64,000 bases of DNA from JACVRW01 sp963813495 (GCA_963813495.1 CAWEZC010000010.1:310001-374000); one strand, 5' to 3'. Shown: positions 18,801 to 33,195, counted from the first letter of the stretch. Made by a program: numbers and translations. The notes: generated by a model from the sequence alone, not told the origin.

Positions 18801-21140
18801 GGCGGCGACGGCCTCGACGAAGCGACGTACGGCAACCTCGGCCGGCTCTTCGCCGAGTTCCTCGAGCGTGGCCGCGAGCTGATCGGCGCCCCTGGCGACG
18901 GCAGCCCGCGGAGGACCGAGCCGGTGGTGATCACCGGCGCCGCACTCGGGCTGCCCGGCGCCGAGCGGCTGTTCGACGACGCCAACATCGTGCGCCTGCT
19001 GGGCGGCGAACAGGGAATCGACGTGATCCCCGGCCGGGTGCGCCGGGAGATGCTCGACAAGCACATCACGCGCCTGGTCAAGTCCGACGAAGGGGGCGCC
19101 GCATTCGAGACGATCGACCGGCTCGACGACGTCATCAAGCTGGCGGCGCGCGCCGGCGCCTTCGACGTCGTCGAGGAATTCGGTGTGGACGCCGACCGCG
19201 TGGGCGCACTGGGGCGCGCCACCCAGCTGGCGATCGCCGCGGGAATCGACGCGCTGCGCGACGCCGGCCTGCCGCTCGTGCGCCACTACAAGACCACGAC
19301 GGTGGGCTCGAAGCTACCCGATCGCTGGGGGCTGCCCGGCGTGCTGCGCGACGACACCGGCGTCATCTTCGCCTCGGCCTTCCCGGGCCTGGAGGAGATG
19401 ACGGACGAGGTCGCTCGCCAGACCGAGGACCGGATGCGCCGCGAGCGGCTGGCGGCGCTTCACTCGCTGCGCGAGCGCATGCTCGACCACGAGCACCACG
19501 ACCAGGTCACGCTCGGCGAGGTCGAGCGGCGCATCCATGAGGTCTCGCTGCAGATCGAGCAGCAGCCGTACACGTTCGACCGCCGCTTCATCTTCCGGGT
19601 GCTCTCCATGGGGCACTCCCAGTTCGCCGAGCTAATCGGCGCGCGCGGGCCCAACACGCAGGTGAATGCCGCGTGCGCCAGCACGACCCAGGCCGTGGCC
19701 CTCGCCGAGGACTGGATCCGCGCGGGGCGCTGCCGGCGGGTGGTCGTCGTGGCGGCCGACGACGCGACCTCGGACACCATGCTCGGCTGGCTGGGCGCCG
19801 GCTTCCTTGCCTCCGGCGCGGCGGCGACCGACGAGGTCGTCGAGGAGGCCGCGCTGCCCTTCGACCGGCGCCGCCACGGCATGATCATCGGCATGGGCGC
19901 CGCGGCGCTCGTGGTCGAGAGCGCCGAGGCGGCCCGCGAGCGCGGGATAACGCCGATCTGCGAGGTGCTCGGGTCGGTCACCGCCAACTCCGCGTTCCAC
20001 GGCACCCGCCTCGACGTGACGCACATCGGTGGGGTCATGGAGCAGGTCGTCGCCCAAGCCGAGGCGCGCGGCGTCCCCCGGCACGAGATGGCGTCGGAGA
20101 TGCTGTTCGTCTCGCACGAGACCTACACCCCGGCGCGGGGCGGGAGCGCCGCGGCGGAGATCAACGCGCTGCGCCGGGTCTTCGGCGACGACGCCGATCG
20201 CGTCGTCATCGCCAACACCAAGGGATACACCGGCCATCCGATGGGCGTCGGGCTCGAGGACGTCATGGCCGTCAAGGCGCTTGAGACCGGCGTCGTCCCG
20301 CCCGTGCCGAACTTCCGCGACCCCGACCCCGAGCTCGGGAACCTCAACCTGTCGCACGGCGGCCTCTACCCGGTGCGCTACGCGCTGCGCCTGGCGGCGG
20401 GATTCGGCTCGCAGATCAGCATGCTGCTGTTGCGCTGGACGCCGGTGGCCGACGGCCGGCGACGCCACCCGGAGGAGCTCGGCTTCGGCTACCGGATCGC
20501 CGACCGCGCGGCCTGGACAGCGTGGCTGCGCAGGGTGAGCGGCTACGAGGAACCGAAGCTCGAGGTCGTGCTGCACCGCCTGCGCGTGGCCGATCAGGGT
20601 CCGGCGGCCACGGTGTCGCAGGAGCCCGAGGAGATCGCCGTGCCGCTCGGCGCGCCGGTGGACCAGCCGCCGGAGGCGGCCGCGCTGCCCGCCGCCGCGC
20701 CCGCGCAGCCGGCGGAGCCGGCTCCCGCGGTGGCGGCCCCGGCGGCGGCCGCGGTGAAGGAGCCTGTGGCCGAGCCGGCGGTGATGGCGGAGCCGGCGGC
20801 GGCGGGGCCTGTTGGCGCCCCGGGGGGCGACGAGGTCGCGGGGCGTGTGTTGGGGATCGTGGCTGAGCAGACGGGTTATCCCGAGGACCTGCTCGACATG
20901 GATCTCGATCTCGAGGCGGATCTGGGGATCGACACGGTCAAGCAGGCTGAGGTGTTCGCGACGATCCGTGAGGCCTACGAGATCGAGCGCGACGATTCGC
21001 TGAAGCTGCGTGACTACCCGACGATCAACCACGTTGTGGGCTTCGTGCGCGAGCGTGCGGGGATCGGTGAGGCAGCGGCGGCTGCCACGGAGCCGGCTCC
21101 GGCGCCGCGGCGAAGGAGCCTGCGGCCGAGCCGGCGGTGA
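15843..21140 (+). CDS. PUFA-synthase-like type I megasynthase, KS-AT-KS-ACP part
   Basis: The 1765-residue protein starts with a complete ketosynthase (about 8-480; Cys217 in DAACASAL, His351 in EGHGTST, His391 in NIGHLKG). An acyltransferase follows (about 600-920; Ser705 in GHSLGEY, malonyl signature HAFH at 807-810). A second, divergent KS (about 1030-1540) has Cys1278 in NAACASTT, His1425 in SHETYTP rather than EGHGT, and His1465. An Ala/Pro-rich linker leads to an ACP (about 1660-1740) with GIDTVKQ, so Thr1698 stands at the phosphopantetheine position. The frame then shifts by one base in the linker (near 21104) and ends in TGA inside GTGATG. Full continuation would give ACP-ACP-KR-DH. 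Iterative synthesis of an unusual fatty acid or polyketide from malonyl-CoA is inferred. Confidence 0.9.
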   Translation: MPDSLDHAAAIVGVSAILPDAPDAATFWDNVTTGRYSISEVDPERWDPALYYDPDSQAPEKTYSKIGGWVREWEWDPLAWHLPIPPKVADGMDEGQKWAVACTRMALADYGWPERELDLEHTAVILGNAMGGEKHYLTTLRITFPELARELERAESFAALPAEVRATMARELKTNMEAWLPEITEDTMPGELANCAAGRIANLFNFHGPNFTVDAACASALAALDAAVEGLREREFDVAIVGGVDRNMGVSSFVKFCAIGALSPTGTRPYADGADGFVMGEGAGLFVLKRLADAERDGDRIYAVVRGVGGASDGKGKGITAPNPIGQRLAVERAWRSAGLSPAECTLVEGHGTSTRVGDVVEVGSLIDAFAGAKLDSGSVALGSVKSNIGHLKGAAGAAGILKTALALHHKVLPPSLNFERPNPNVDWSASPFAVNTELRDWEVPQGQARVAGVSAFGFGGTNFHIVMEEHVPGRLSSNGHSSIAVPANVPAAASPSRAPAAPTTGKAPLRGALVIGAADEVSLANELRTALAEARQGRHLDPAPPSAAALRSPERIAIDYADGDELVAKAEITLRALQGGNPASWPALRARGIFRGSGAPGKVAFLYTGQGSQYANMLADLRGREPVVAEIFDEADAIMTPLLEGRRLSDIIFADPADADAVARAEEELRRTEITQPAVLTVDMALTRLLGAYGIGPDIVMGHSLGEYGALVEAGAMSFDAALEAVSARGHGMASLELEDPGAMAAVMAPVEDVEEIVAETDGYVVLANVNSTHQVVLGGASAAVGTVVAALQERGHQAIPLPVSHAFHTEIVAPASEPLRAALKRLGLRAPQLPIVANVNGELYPSGEGVEEQMVDILGRQVASPVQFVKGLRTLYDAGARVFVEVGPKHALRGFAADVLGEDKVMALASNHPKLGDVPSFNTALCGLYASGLGAGMEPLPREAAALGAAATAQPRFPAMPAAAPAEAPPAAVPTPAAAGAPAPGGDGLDEATYGNLGRLFAEFLERGRELIGAPGDGSPRRTEPVVITGAALGLPGAERLFDDANIVRLLGGEQGIDVIPGRVRREMLDKHITRLVKSDEGGAAFETIDRLDDVIKLAARAGAFDVVEEFGVDADRVGALGRATQLAIAAGIDALRDAGLPLVRHYKTTTVGSKLPDRWGLPGVLRDDTGVIFASAFPGLEEMTDEVARQTEDRMRRERLAALHSLRERMLDHEHHDQVTLGEVERRIHEVSLQIEQQPYTFDRRFIFRVLSMGHSQFAELIGARGPNTQVNAACASTTQAVALAEDWIRAGRCRRVVVVAADDATSDTMLGWLGAGFLASGAAATDEVVEEAALPFDRRRHGMIIGMGAAALVVESAEAARERGITPICEVLGSVTANSAFHGTRLDVTHIGGVMEQVVAQAEARGVPRHEMASEMLFVSHETYTPARGGSAAAEINALRRVFGDDADRVVIANTKGYTGHPMGVGLEDVMAVKALETGVVPPVPNFRDPDPELGNLNLSHGGLYPVRYALRLAAGFGSQISMLLLRWTPVADGRRRHPEELGFGYRIADRAAWTAWLRRVSGYEEPKLEVVLHRLRVADQGPAATVSQEPEEIAVPLGAPVDQPPEAAALPAAAPAQPAEPAPAVAAPAAAAVKEPVAEPAVMAEPAAAGPVGAPGGDEVAGRVLGIVAEQTGYPEDLLDMDLDLEADLGIDTVKQAEVFATIREAYEIERDDSLKLRDYPTINHVVGFVRERAGIGEAAAAATEPAPAPRRRSLRPSRR

Positions 21141-21836
21141 TGGCGGAGCCGGCGGCGGCGGGGCCTGTTGGCGCCCCGGGGGGCGACGAGGTCGCGGGGC
21201 GTGTGTTGGGGATCGTGGCTGAGCAGACGGGTTATCCCGAGGACCTGCTCGACATGGATCTCGATCTCGAGGCGGATCTGGGGATCGACACGGTCAAGCA
21301 GGCTGAGGTGTTCGCGACGATCCGTGAGGCCTACGAGATCGAGCGCGACGATTCGCTGAAGCTGCGTGACTACCCGACGATCAACCACGTTGTGGGCTTC
21401 GTGCGCGAGCGTGCGGGGATCGGTGAGGCGCGGCGGCTGCCACGGAGCCGGCTCCGGCGGCCGCGGCGAAGGAGCCTGCGGCCGAGCCGGCGGTGATGGC
21501 GGAGCCGGCTGCGGCGGGGCCTGTTGGCGCCCCGGGGGGCGACGAGGTCGCGGGGCGTGTGTTGGGGATCGTGGCCGAGCAGACGGGCTATCCCGAGGAC
21601 CTGCTCGACATGGATCTCGATCTCGAGGCTGACCTGGGGATCGACACGGTCAAGCAGGCTGAGGTGTTCGCGACGATCCGCGAGGCCTACGAGATCGAGC
21701 GCGACGACTCGCTGAAGCTGCGTGACTACCCGACGATCAACCACGTTGTGGGCTTCGTGCGCGAGCGTGCGGGGATCGGTGAGGCAGCGGCGACTGCCAC
21801 GGAGCCGGCTCCCGCAGCGGCCGCGGCCGCCGCCGT
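20769..21836 (+). repeat. three tandem ACP-encoding repeats of 356 bases
   Basis: Near-identical units begin at 20769, 21125 and 21481. Each encodes an Ala/Pro linker (GPVGAPGGDE) plus one ACP (DLDLEADLGIDTVKQAEVF). An in-frame unit would be 357 bases. Unit 1 lacks a G in CCGGCG(G)CCGCGG and unit 2 lacks an A in GAGGC(A)GCGG, so both are 356 bases by different deletions. Confidence 0.95.
21137..21496 (+). CDS. acyl carrier protein domain 2 (separate frame)
   Basis: This 119-residue frame starts with GTG at 21137, overlapping the previous TGA as GTGA. It contains only a linker and one ACP, with GIDTVKQ and Thr52 at the prosthetic-group site. It ends in the same out-of-frame RRRSLRPSRR tail as the previous frame, and its TGA again overlaps the next GTG. 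If the sequence is correct, the ACP could be made as a free protein by coupled translation. If one base is restored in each linker, it is just the second ACP of one large synthase. I favour the second reading. Confidence 0.6.
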   Translation: MMAEPAAAGPVGAPGGDEVAGRVLGIVAEQTGYPEDLLDMDLDLEADLGIDTVKQAEVFATIREAYEIERDDSLKLRDYPTINHVVGFVRERAGIGEARRLPRSRLRRPRRRSLRPSRR

Positions 21837-24345
21837 CGGCCCCGACATGAAGGACTACCCGCGCCGAGTGCCGGAGCCCGTCGTGCGCCCCCCGCTCGAC
21901 GTCTGCGTCGACACCGGCGTGAAGCTGGGAGAGGGTAGCCGTGTCGTCTTGATGCCCGACCGGGGCGGCGTGGCCAAGGCGCTCGGGAAGCGACTTGCGA
22001 AGCTGCGCGTGGAGGTTCTCACGATCGAGGGCATGCCGGAGGTCGAGGAGCTCGAGCAGCGACTCGAGGAGTGGAGCGCCGCGGGACCGATCCAGGGCGT
22101 CTACTGGCTGCCCGCCCTCGACGACGAGGGCGACGTCCGCTCGCTCGAGCCCGCCGAGTGGAGGGCCGCGCTGCACGCGCGCGTGAAGCTGCTCGCGGTG
22201 ACGATGCGCGGGCTGGCCGGCCAGGTCGAGGACGACGGCACCTTCCTCGTGACCGCCACCCGCCTCGGCGGGCGCCACGGCTACGACCGCGACGGGTCCA
22301 CGTCGGTGCTCGGCGGCGCGGTCAGCGGCTTCACGAAGGCGCTCGCGCGTGAACGGGAGAAGGCGCTCGTGAAGGTCGTCGACTTCGCCGCCAGCCGCAG
22401 GAAGGCGGCACTGGCCGACATCCTGATCGACGAGACCCTGCGCGACCCCGGGGCGGTCGAGATCGGCTACGCCGGCGACCTGCGCTGGAGTGTCACGCTG
22501 GTCGAGCGCGACACCGAGCCGGACCCGGAGCGCGAGCTCTCGGGAGACACCGTGTTCGTGGTCACCGGGGCGGCCGGCAGCATCGTCTCGGCGATCACGG
22601 CCGACCTGGCGAAGGCCTCGGGCGGCACGTTCCACCTGCTCGACCTGGTGGCCGAGCCGGATACCTCCGACCCGGACCTGGAGCGTTTCGTCTCGGATCA
22701 CGACGGCCTCAAGCTCGAGCTGGCCGACCGCATCAAGCAGGGCGGCAAGCGCCCGACACCGAAGCTCGTGGAGCGGGAGCTCGCGCGGATCGAGCGTGCG
22801 CGCGCGGCCCATGACGCGCTGGAGGCGATTCGCGCGGCCGGCGGCACGGCGCACTGGCACCAGTGCGACCTCACCGACGCGGACGCGGTCGAGGAGGCGT
22901 TGGCCGACGTGCGCGAGGGCGGGCGCGTGGACGTCCTGATGCACTGCGCGGGGCTCGAGATCAGCCACTTCCTGCCCGACAAGCCCCAGCGCGAGTACGA
23001 CCTCGTCTTCGACGTCAAGGTGGACGGCTGGTTCTCGCTGTTGAGAGCCCTGCGCGATGTCAAGATCGGCACGGCCGTGGCGTTCAGTTCGATCGCCGGC
23101 CGCTTCGGCAACGCCGGGCAGACCGACTACTCGGCCGCCAACGACCTGCTCTGCAAGAGCGTCTCGAATCTGCGTCGTAGCCCGTCAGGCACGCGCGGCG
23201 TGGCGATCGACTGGACGGCGTGGGCGAGGATCGGCATGGCGAGCCGCGGCTCGATCCCCAAGATGATGGAGATGGCCGGCATCGACATGCTGCCGCCCGA
23301 GATCGGCATTCCCGTGGTTCGGCGCGAGATCACGGCAGCGGGCGACGGTGGCGAGGTGTTGGTCGCGGGCGCGCTCGGAGTTCTGGCCGAGGAGCGCCAC
23401 CCGACGGGAGGGCTCGACCCCGATGCCGCCAGTCAAAGGGTCGCGGCCCCGCGGGGGCCCATGACCGGCCGGATCGTCTCCATGCCGCTCACCCGTGGCC
23501 TGACCGTCCTGACCGAGCTCGACCCGAGCCGACAGGCGTTCCTCGACGACCACCGCATCGACGGCACCCCCGTGTTGCCGGGCGTGATGGGGATGGAGGG
23601 CTTCGCCGAGGCCGCGCATGCCCTGCTGCCGGGATGGCACGTGAGCGCGCTCGAGGACATCGACCTGAGAGCCCCGTTCAAGTTCTACCGCGACGAGCCG
23701 CGCACGCTCGAGCTGCGCGCGCTGCTGCGCGACGGTGGCGATGGCACGGTGGTGGCCGACTGCCGGCTGATCGGGCGGCGCACCTTGCCGGGCAAGGAGG
23801 AGGAGGAGACCGTTCACTTCAGCGGCCGGGCGCGCCTGGCGCAGGAGGCGCCGCCCGCGCCCAAGCGCGAGCGCCCTGACGCCCAGGCGGGCGACGGCGG
23901 TGAGGTGGGGCGCGAGGCGGTCTATCGGGTGTACTTCCACGGGCCCGCCTATCAGGTACTCGAGAGCGCCTGGCGCGCGGACGGCGACGTCGTCGGGCGT
24001 CTGGCGGCCGACCTGCCGCCGGCCCACGAGCCGCCCGGCCAGCCGACGGAGATCGCACCGCGTCTGATCGAGCTCTGTTTCCAGACCGCGGGCGTCTTGG
24101 AGCTCGGCACGTCCGGGCGCATGGGCCTTCCGACCCACGTGGACCGCGTGGTGCGCTTCGAAGGCGCGGACGAGCAGGGCGCACTATTCGCCGTGGTCCG
24201 TCCGCGCGACGGCAAGGGTGTGGACGCCGATGTGATCGATGAGAACGGGAAGGTGCGGGTGCGCCTCGAGGGCTACCTGACGACCGCGCTGCCGGGCGGG
24301 CTCGATCTCGAGGCGCTCGATCCGATCCGCGCCGCGATGAACTAG
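21493..24345 (+). CDS. PUFA-synthase-like megasynthase, ACP-KR-DH part
   Basis: The 950-residue frame begins with a third ACP (GIDTVKQ, Thr52). A ketoreductase region follows with a structural subdomain (about 135-330) and a catalytic Rossmann fold: FVVTGAAGSI near 355-362, MHCAGLEISHF, FSSIAGRFGNAGQTDYSAAND with catalytic Tyr546. A PKS dehydratase double hot-dog follows (His687 in DHRIDGTPVLPG; the second half includes LIELCFQTAG, with Glu where many DH domains have Asp). No enoylreductase or thioesterase domain is visible. The stop is directly followed by the carboxylase ATG. Together with 15843-21140 this forms one synthase of roughly 2830 residues. Confidence 0.88.
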   Translation: MMAEPAAAGPVGAPGGDEVAGRVLGIVAEQTGYPEDLLDMDLDLEADLGIDTVKQAEVFATIREAYEIERDDSLKLRDYPTINHVVGFVRERAGIGEAAATATEPAPAAAAAAAVGPDMKDYPRRVPEPVVRPPLDVCVDTGVKLGEGSRVVLMPDRGGVAKALGKRLAKLRVEVLTIEGMPEVEELEQRLEEWSAAGPIQGVYWLPALDDEGDVRSLEPAEWRAALHARVKLLAVTMRGLAGQVEDDGTFLVTATRLGGRHGYDRDGSTSVLGGAVSGFTKALAREREKALVKVVDFAASRRKAALADILIDETLRDPGAVEIGYAGDLRWSVTLVERDTEPDPERELSGDTVFVVTGAAGSIVSAITADLAKASGGTFHLLDLVAEPDTSDPDLERFVSDHDGLKLELADRIKQGGKRPTPKLVERELARIERARAAHDALEAIRAAGGTAHWHQCDLTDADAVEEALADVREGGRVDVLMHCAGLEISHFLPDKPQREYDLVFDVKVDGWFSLLRALRDVKIGTAVAFSSIAGRFGNAGQTDYSAANDLLCKSVSNLRRSPSGTRGVAIDWTAWARIGMASRGSIPKMMEMAGIDMLPPEIGIPVVRREITAAGDGGEVLVAGALGVLAEERHPTGGLDPDAASQRVAAPRGPMTGRIVSMPLTRGLTVLTELDPSRQAFLDDHRIDGTPVLPGVMGMEGFAEAAHALLPGWHVSALEDIDLRAPFKFYRDEPRTLELRALLRDGGDGTVVADCRLIGRRTLPGKEEEETVHFSGRARLAQEAPPAPKRERPDAQAGDGGEVGREAVYRVYFHGPAYQVLESAWRADGDVVGRLAADLPPAHEPPGQPTEIAPRLIELCFQTAGVLELGTSGRMGLPTHVDRVVRFEGADEQGALFAVVRPRDGKGVDADVIDENGKVRVRLEGYLTTALPGGLDLEALDPIRAAMN

Positions 24346-29952
<5,607 letters not shown>

Positions 29953-30670
29953 CGTCCCTGCGGACGACGGCTGGCTCGGTCCCGGCGAGATCGAGGTGTT
30001 GGCCGGGCTCGGGTTCGAAAGGCGCCGTGCGGACTGGCGGCTCGGGCGCTATGCGGCAAAGACCGCGCTGGCGGTCTGGATGGGCGTGCAGCCCGGACGG
30101 GTGGAGGTGCGAGCGGCGCCCGGCGGCGCCCCGGAGCCCTGGCTCGACGGTGGCCGGACCCCGGTCTCGCTGTCTCTCAGCCATCGGGCGGGGCGCGCGC
30201 TCGCTGTGGTGGGCGAGGCACACACGACGCTCGGCTGCGACCTCGAGCTGATCGAGCCGCGCAGCCGCGCCTTCCTGAACGACTGGTTCATGCCGGCGGA
30301 GCGCGCGCTCGTGGCCCGCGCCCGCGCCGACCGGCGCGATCTGGTGGCCAACCTCCTCTGGACCGGCAAGGAAGCCGCCGCGAAGGTGCGCCGCGAGGGG
30401 CTGCGCCTCGACGTGCGCGACGCCGTGGTGGCGCCCGACGGGATCGACTCCGCGACGCCGGGATGGCGTCGGCTCGCCGTGACCTGGGCGGATGGCGGCG
30501 GGCACGCCGCGGGCTGGTGGCGGGCCGAGCCGGACTGGGTGATGGCGGTGGCCGGAAACCCGGCGCCCGGGCCCCCGCGGCCGCTCGACGGCCGCTGGGC
30601 CGGCGCCCTCTGAGGGCGACGCCCGAGCGGCCTGCTCCTATCCCGCGTTGCGGCAAGTCCGGTCCCCGGC

Positions 30671-30685
30671 CCGTGGTTTCCCCGC
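30671..30685. promoter_or_regulatory. recurring motif CCGTGGTTTCCCCGC
   Basis: It differs from the 2215-2228 site only by one extra C. It lies 65 bases before the HMG-CoA reductase ATG in a 136-base gap after the PPTase gene. Confidence 0.5.
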
Positions 30686-30749
30686 TGGTGCAGGTGGGCC
30701 GTTGGTGGTGTCATCGGTTCCCAAGCTTTCAACTGGGAGACGATGATCC

Positions 30750-31898
30750 ATGCACCAGATCCTGGGAGCCAATCCGGCGATGCGACGAGCCTGGCTCGCG
30801 CACAACACCGGACATGCCCTCGAGGCGGCCGCGAGGATGGCGTTCGCGCCCGAGGAGACCCGCGGGAGCATCGAGAACCTCGTGGGTGCGACCCATATCC
30901 CGCTCGGCATAGGGGGCCCGATCCGCGTCAACGGGCAGTACGCCGACGGGCTGTTCTTCGTGCCGTTCGCGACCACGGAGGGGACCCTCGTCACGACCTA
31001 CCAGTACGGCATGAGGGCCATCAGCGAGGCGGGTGGCGCCAACGCGTACGTGGTGGCGGACGCGCTCGACATCACCCCGTGCTTCGTGGTCGCGACGACG
31101 CGTGACGCGCTCGCCCTGGCAGGCTGGCTCGACGATCACCTGCCCGAGCTCCAGGCCCTGGCCGCTGAGACCACCGCTCACGGCCGCCTGGTGGAGCTCC
31201 GTCCGCAGGTGTTCGGCCGGCGTGTCTTTGCACAGTTCGTGTTCAGCACGGGGGATGCGATGGGCCTCAACATGGTCAATCTCGCGGTCGACCGGGTCTG
31301 CCGTCATGTCGCGGAGGCGGTGCCGTGCGAGCGGTGGTACCTCCGCTGCAACTACTCGAGCGACAAGAAGCCTGCCGCGATCAACCTCTTCCGGCCCTAC
31401 GGCAAGGAGGTGGCGATCGACCTGACGCTGCCGGCGAAAGTCGTCGAGGAACACCTCGGCACGACGTCCGCCGAGCTGGTCGAGTTCGCGGCCTCGGGGC
31501 GACTCGGCACCATGCTGGCGGGTGCGCTCGGCGCCAACGCACATCTTGCGAACGGCCTGGCCGCCATCTACATCGCGTGCGGGCAGGATGTAGCTCAGAT
31601 CGTCAACGCGAGCATCGGCTTTCTGGACTTCGAGCTCGTCGGCACGGACGATCTCTACGTGGCCGCGCGGCTGCCGAACCTCGTGGTCGGCACGGTTGGA
31701 GGTGGGACCACCCTCCCGACGCAGCGGGAGTGCCTGGCCCTGCTCGGCTGCGACGGTGATGGCACGGCCCGGAAGTTCGCCGAGATCGTGGGAGCGACCC
31801 TCGTTGCCGGCGAGCTCGCCATCTGCGCGGCCCTGGCCAATGGTCGCTTCATCGAGGCCCACCGGCGAAACCGGCTGATCGCTGCGGGCGCCGAATAG
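30750..31898 (+). CDS. hydroxymethylglutaryl-CoA reductase
   Basis: The 382-residue protein contains the HMG-CoA reductase catalytic set: ENLVGATHIPLGIGGP, Glu in TTEGTLVTT, GDAMGLNMVNLA, Lys in SDKKPAAIN, Asp in GQDVAQIVN, GTVGGGTTLPTQRECL, and a C-terminal His in EAHRRN. It resembles class I enzymes, which use NADPH to make mevalonate. AACTGGGAGA precedes the ATG. No other mevalonate pathway gene is in the window. The location beside the lipid operon and under a copy of the recurring motif leaves its product route open. Confidence 0.88.
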   Translation: MHQILGANPAMRRAWLAHNTGHALEAAARMAFAPEETRGSIENLVGATHIPLGIGGPIRVNGQYADGLFFVPFATTEGTLVTTYQYGMRAISEAGGANAYVVADALDITPCFVVATTRDALALAGWLDDHLPELQALAAETTAHGRLVELRPQVFGRRVFAQFVFSTGDAMGLNMVNLAVDRVCRHVAEAVPCERWYLRCNYSSDKKPAAINLFRPYGKEVAIDLTLPAKVVEEHLGTTSAELVEFAASGRLGTMLAGALGANAHLANGLAAIYIACGQDVAQIVNASIGFLDFELVGTDDLYVAARLPNLVVGTVGGGTTLPTQRECLALLGCDGDGTARKFAEIVGATLVAGELAICAALANGRFIEAHRRNRLIAAGAE

Positions 31899-31902
31899 CT
31901 GC

Positions 31903-31937
31903 GGCCGGCCCTCGGCGACCGCAGCGAGGGCGCCGGC
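31903..31937. terminator. possible bidirectional terminator hairpin
   Basis: A GC-rich imperfect inverted repeat (GCCGGCCCTCG ... CGAGGGCGCCGGC) lies between the convergent HMG-CoA reductase and alcohol dehydrogenase genes. It has no T-run, so termination strength is uncertain. Confidence 0.4.
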
Positions 31938-31945
31938 AGCCGGGG

Positions 31946-33007
31946 TTACGGCTCGAGGACGATGCGGGCAGCCACCCGGCCGGCCTCGACGTCCGCGATC
32001 GCCTCGTTGACCTCGTCGAGCGGGCGCACCTCGCTGATGACCCTCGTCTTGCCGGCCGCGTGCAGCTCGAAGACCTCCCGCAGATCGGTGCGCGTGCCCA
32101 CGATCGAGCCGATCACTGAGATCCCATTGAGCACGGTCTCGAAGATCGGCAGCCTCACCTCGTTCTCGGCGGGCAGCGCGACGAACACCAGCGTCCCGCC
32201 GCGCCGCAGCGATCCGTAGGCCTGCTCGAACGATCGGGGCGAGACGGCGAGCGCAATCGCCTGATCGGCGCCGCCGAGCCGCTGGATCGCCTCCACCGGG
32301 TCCTCCTTCGCCGCATTCACGGTGAACTCGGCGCCGAGTTCGCGGGAGAGCTCGAGCTTCTCGTCGATGAGGTCCACGGCAACCACGCGTGCGCCGGCGA
32401 TCGCCGCATACTGGATCGCCAGGTGGCCAAGCCCGCCGGCGCCGAACACGGCCACGAGGTCCGACGAGCGGGTACCCGCGACCTTGATCGCCTTGTACGT
32501 GGTCACGCCCGCGCAGGTGAGCGGCGCCGCGTCGAACGGATCGATCCCGTCCGGAACCTTGACGACATAACGGGCATAGGCCTTCGCGAGTTCTCCGAAG
32601 CCTCCGTCGACCGAATAGCCCATGTTCTCCTGCGAGAGGCAGAGCGTTTCCCAGCCGGAAACGCAGTAGTCGCAGCTGCCGCAGGCGTACGCCAGCCAGG
32701 GCATTGCGACGCGATCACCCGCCACCACCTCGCTCACGCCGGGTCCCAGCTCAGCGACGATCCCGACGCCTTCGTGCCCGGGAATGAAGGGCGGCGACGG
32801 CTTCACCGGCCAGTCGCCATGCGCGGCGTGGATGTCGGTATGGCAGAGACCTGACGCCTCCACCTTGACGAGCACCTCACCGGGTCCGAGTGGAGGCCTC
32901 GCAACCGCGTCTACGGTCAGCGGGCTGTCGAAGTCGTGCACGACGGCCGCCCGGTAGGTGGCGGTCGGACCGCCTGTAACGGTCGGTTGAGGGCTGGTAG
33001 TCGACAT
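31946..33007 (-). CDS. zinc-dependent alcohol dehydrogenase (AdhP type)
   Basis: The 353-residue medium-chain dehydrogenase has catalytic zinc ligands in GLCHTDIHAAHGDWP and GHEGVGIV, the four-Cys structural zinc lobe ACGSCDYCVSGWETLC, and the NAD-binding loop FGAGGLGHLAIQYA. This matches AdhP/ADH1-like enzymes interconverting primary alcohols and aldehydes. Two ATG codons are close together (33013 and 33007). The GGAGG is 8 bases before the second but only 2 before the first, so 33007 is chosen. It is divergent from a UspA gene, and a fermentative or hypoxic role is inferred. Confidence 0.92.
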   Translation of the reverse strand: MSTTSPQPTVTGGPTATYRAAVVHDFDSPLTVDAVARPPLGPGEVLVKVEASGLCHTDIHAAHGDWPVKPSPPFIPGHEGVGIVAELGPGVSEVVAGDRVAMPWLAYACGSCDYCVSGWETLCLSQENMGYSVDGGFGELAKAYARYVVKVPDGIDPFDAAPLTCAGVTTYKAIKVAGTRSSDLVAVFGAGGLGHLAIQYAAIAGARVVAVDLIDEKLELSRELGAEFTVNAAKEDPVEAIQRLGGADQAIALAVSPRSFEQAYGSLRRGGTLVFVALPAENEVRLPIFETVLNGISVIGSIVGTRTDLREVFELHAAGKTRVISEVRPLDEVNEAIADVEAGRVAARIVLEP

Positions 33008-33195
33008 CGTCATTGCCTCCCGGTCAGAAGTGGGCCACCGATCCTGAGGCAGGCGGGGCGGAGCGACATCCGGAGCTCGCCACAGGCCGGACGCGGGGAA
33101 GTACGGACGCTTATGAGGTCGGCCAAGGCCAGCAGCTCGGCTTTCCGATCGGCCAGAACACGCCGCAGGGCGGGTGGCCGCCGTCGCGCACGACG

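Noticed and set aside
20769..21836. Possible CRISPR array or mobile-element repeat
   Set aside because: The repeats are 356 bases, adjacent and encode ACP domains. There are no spacers, terminal inverted repeats or transposase.
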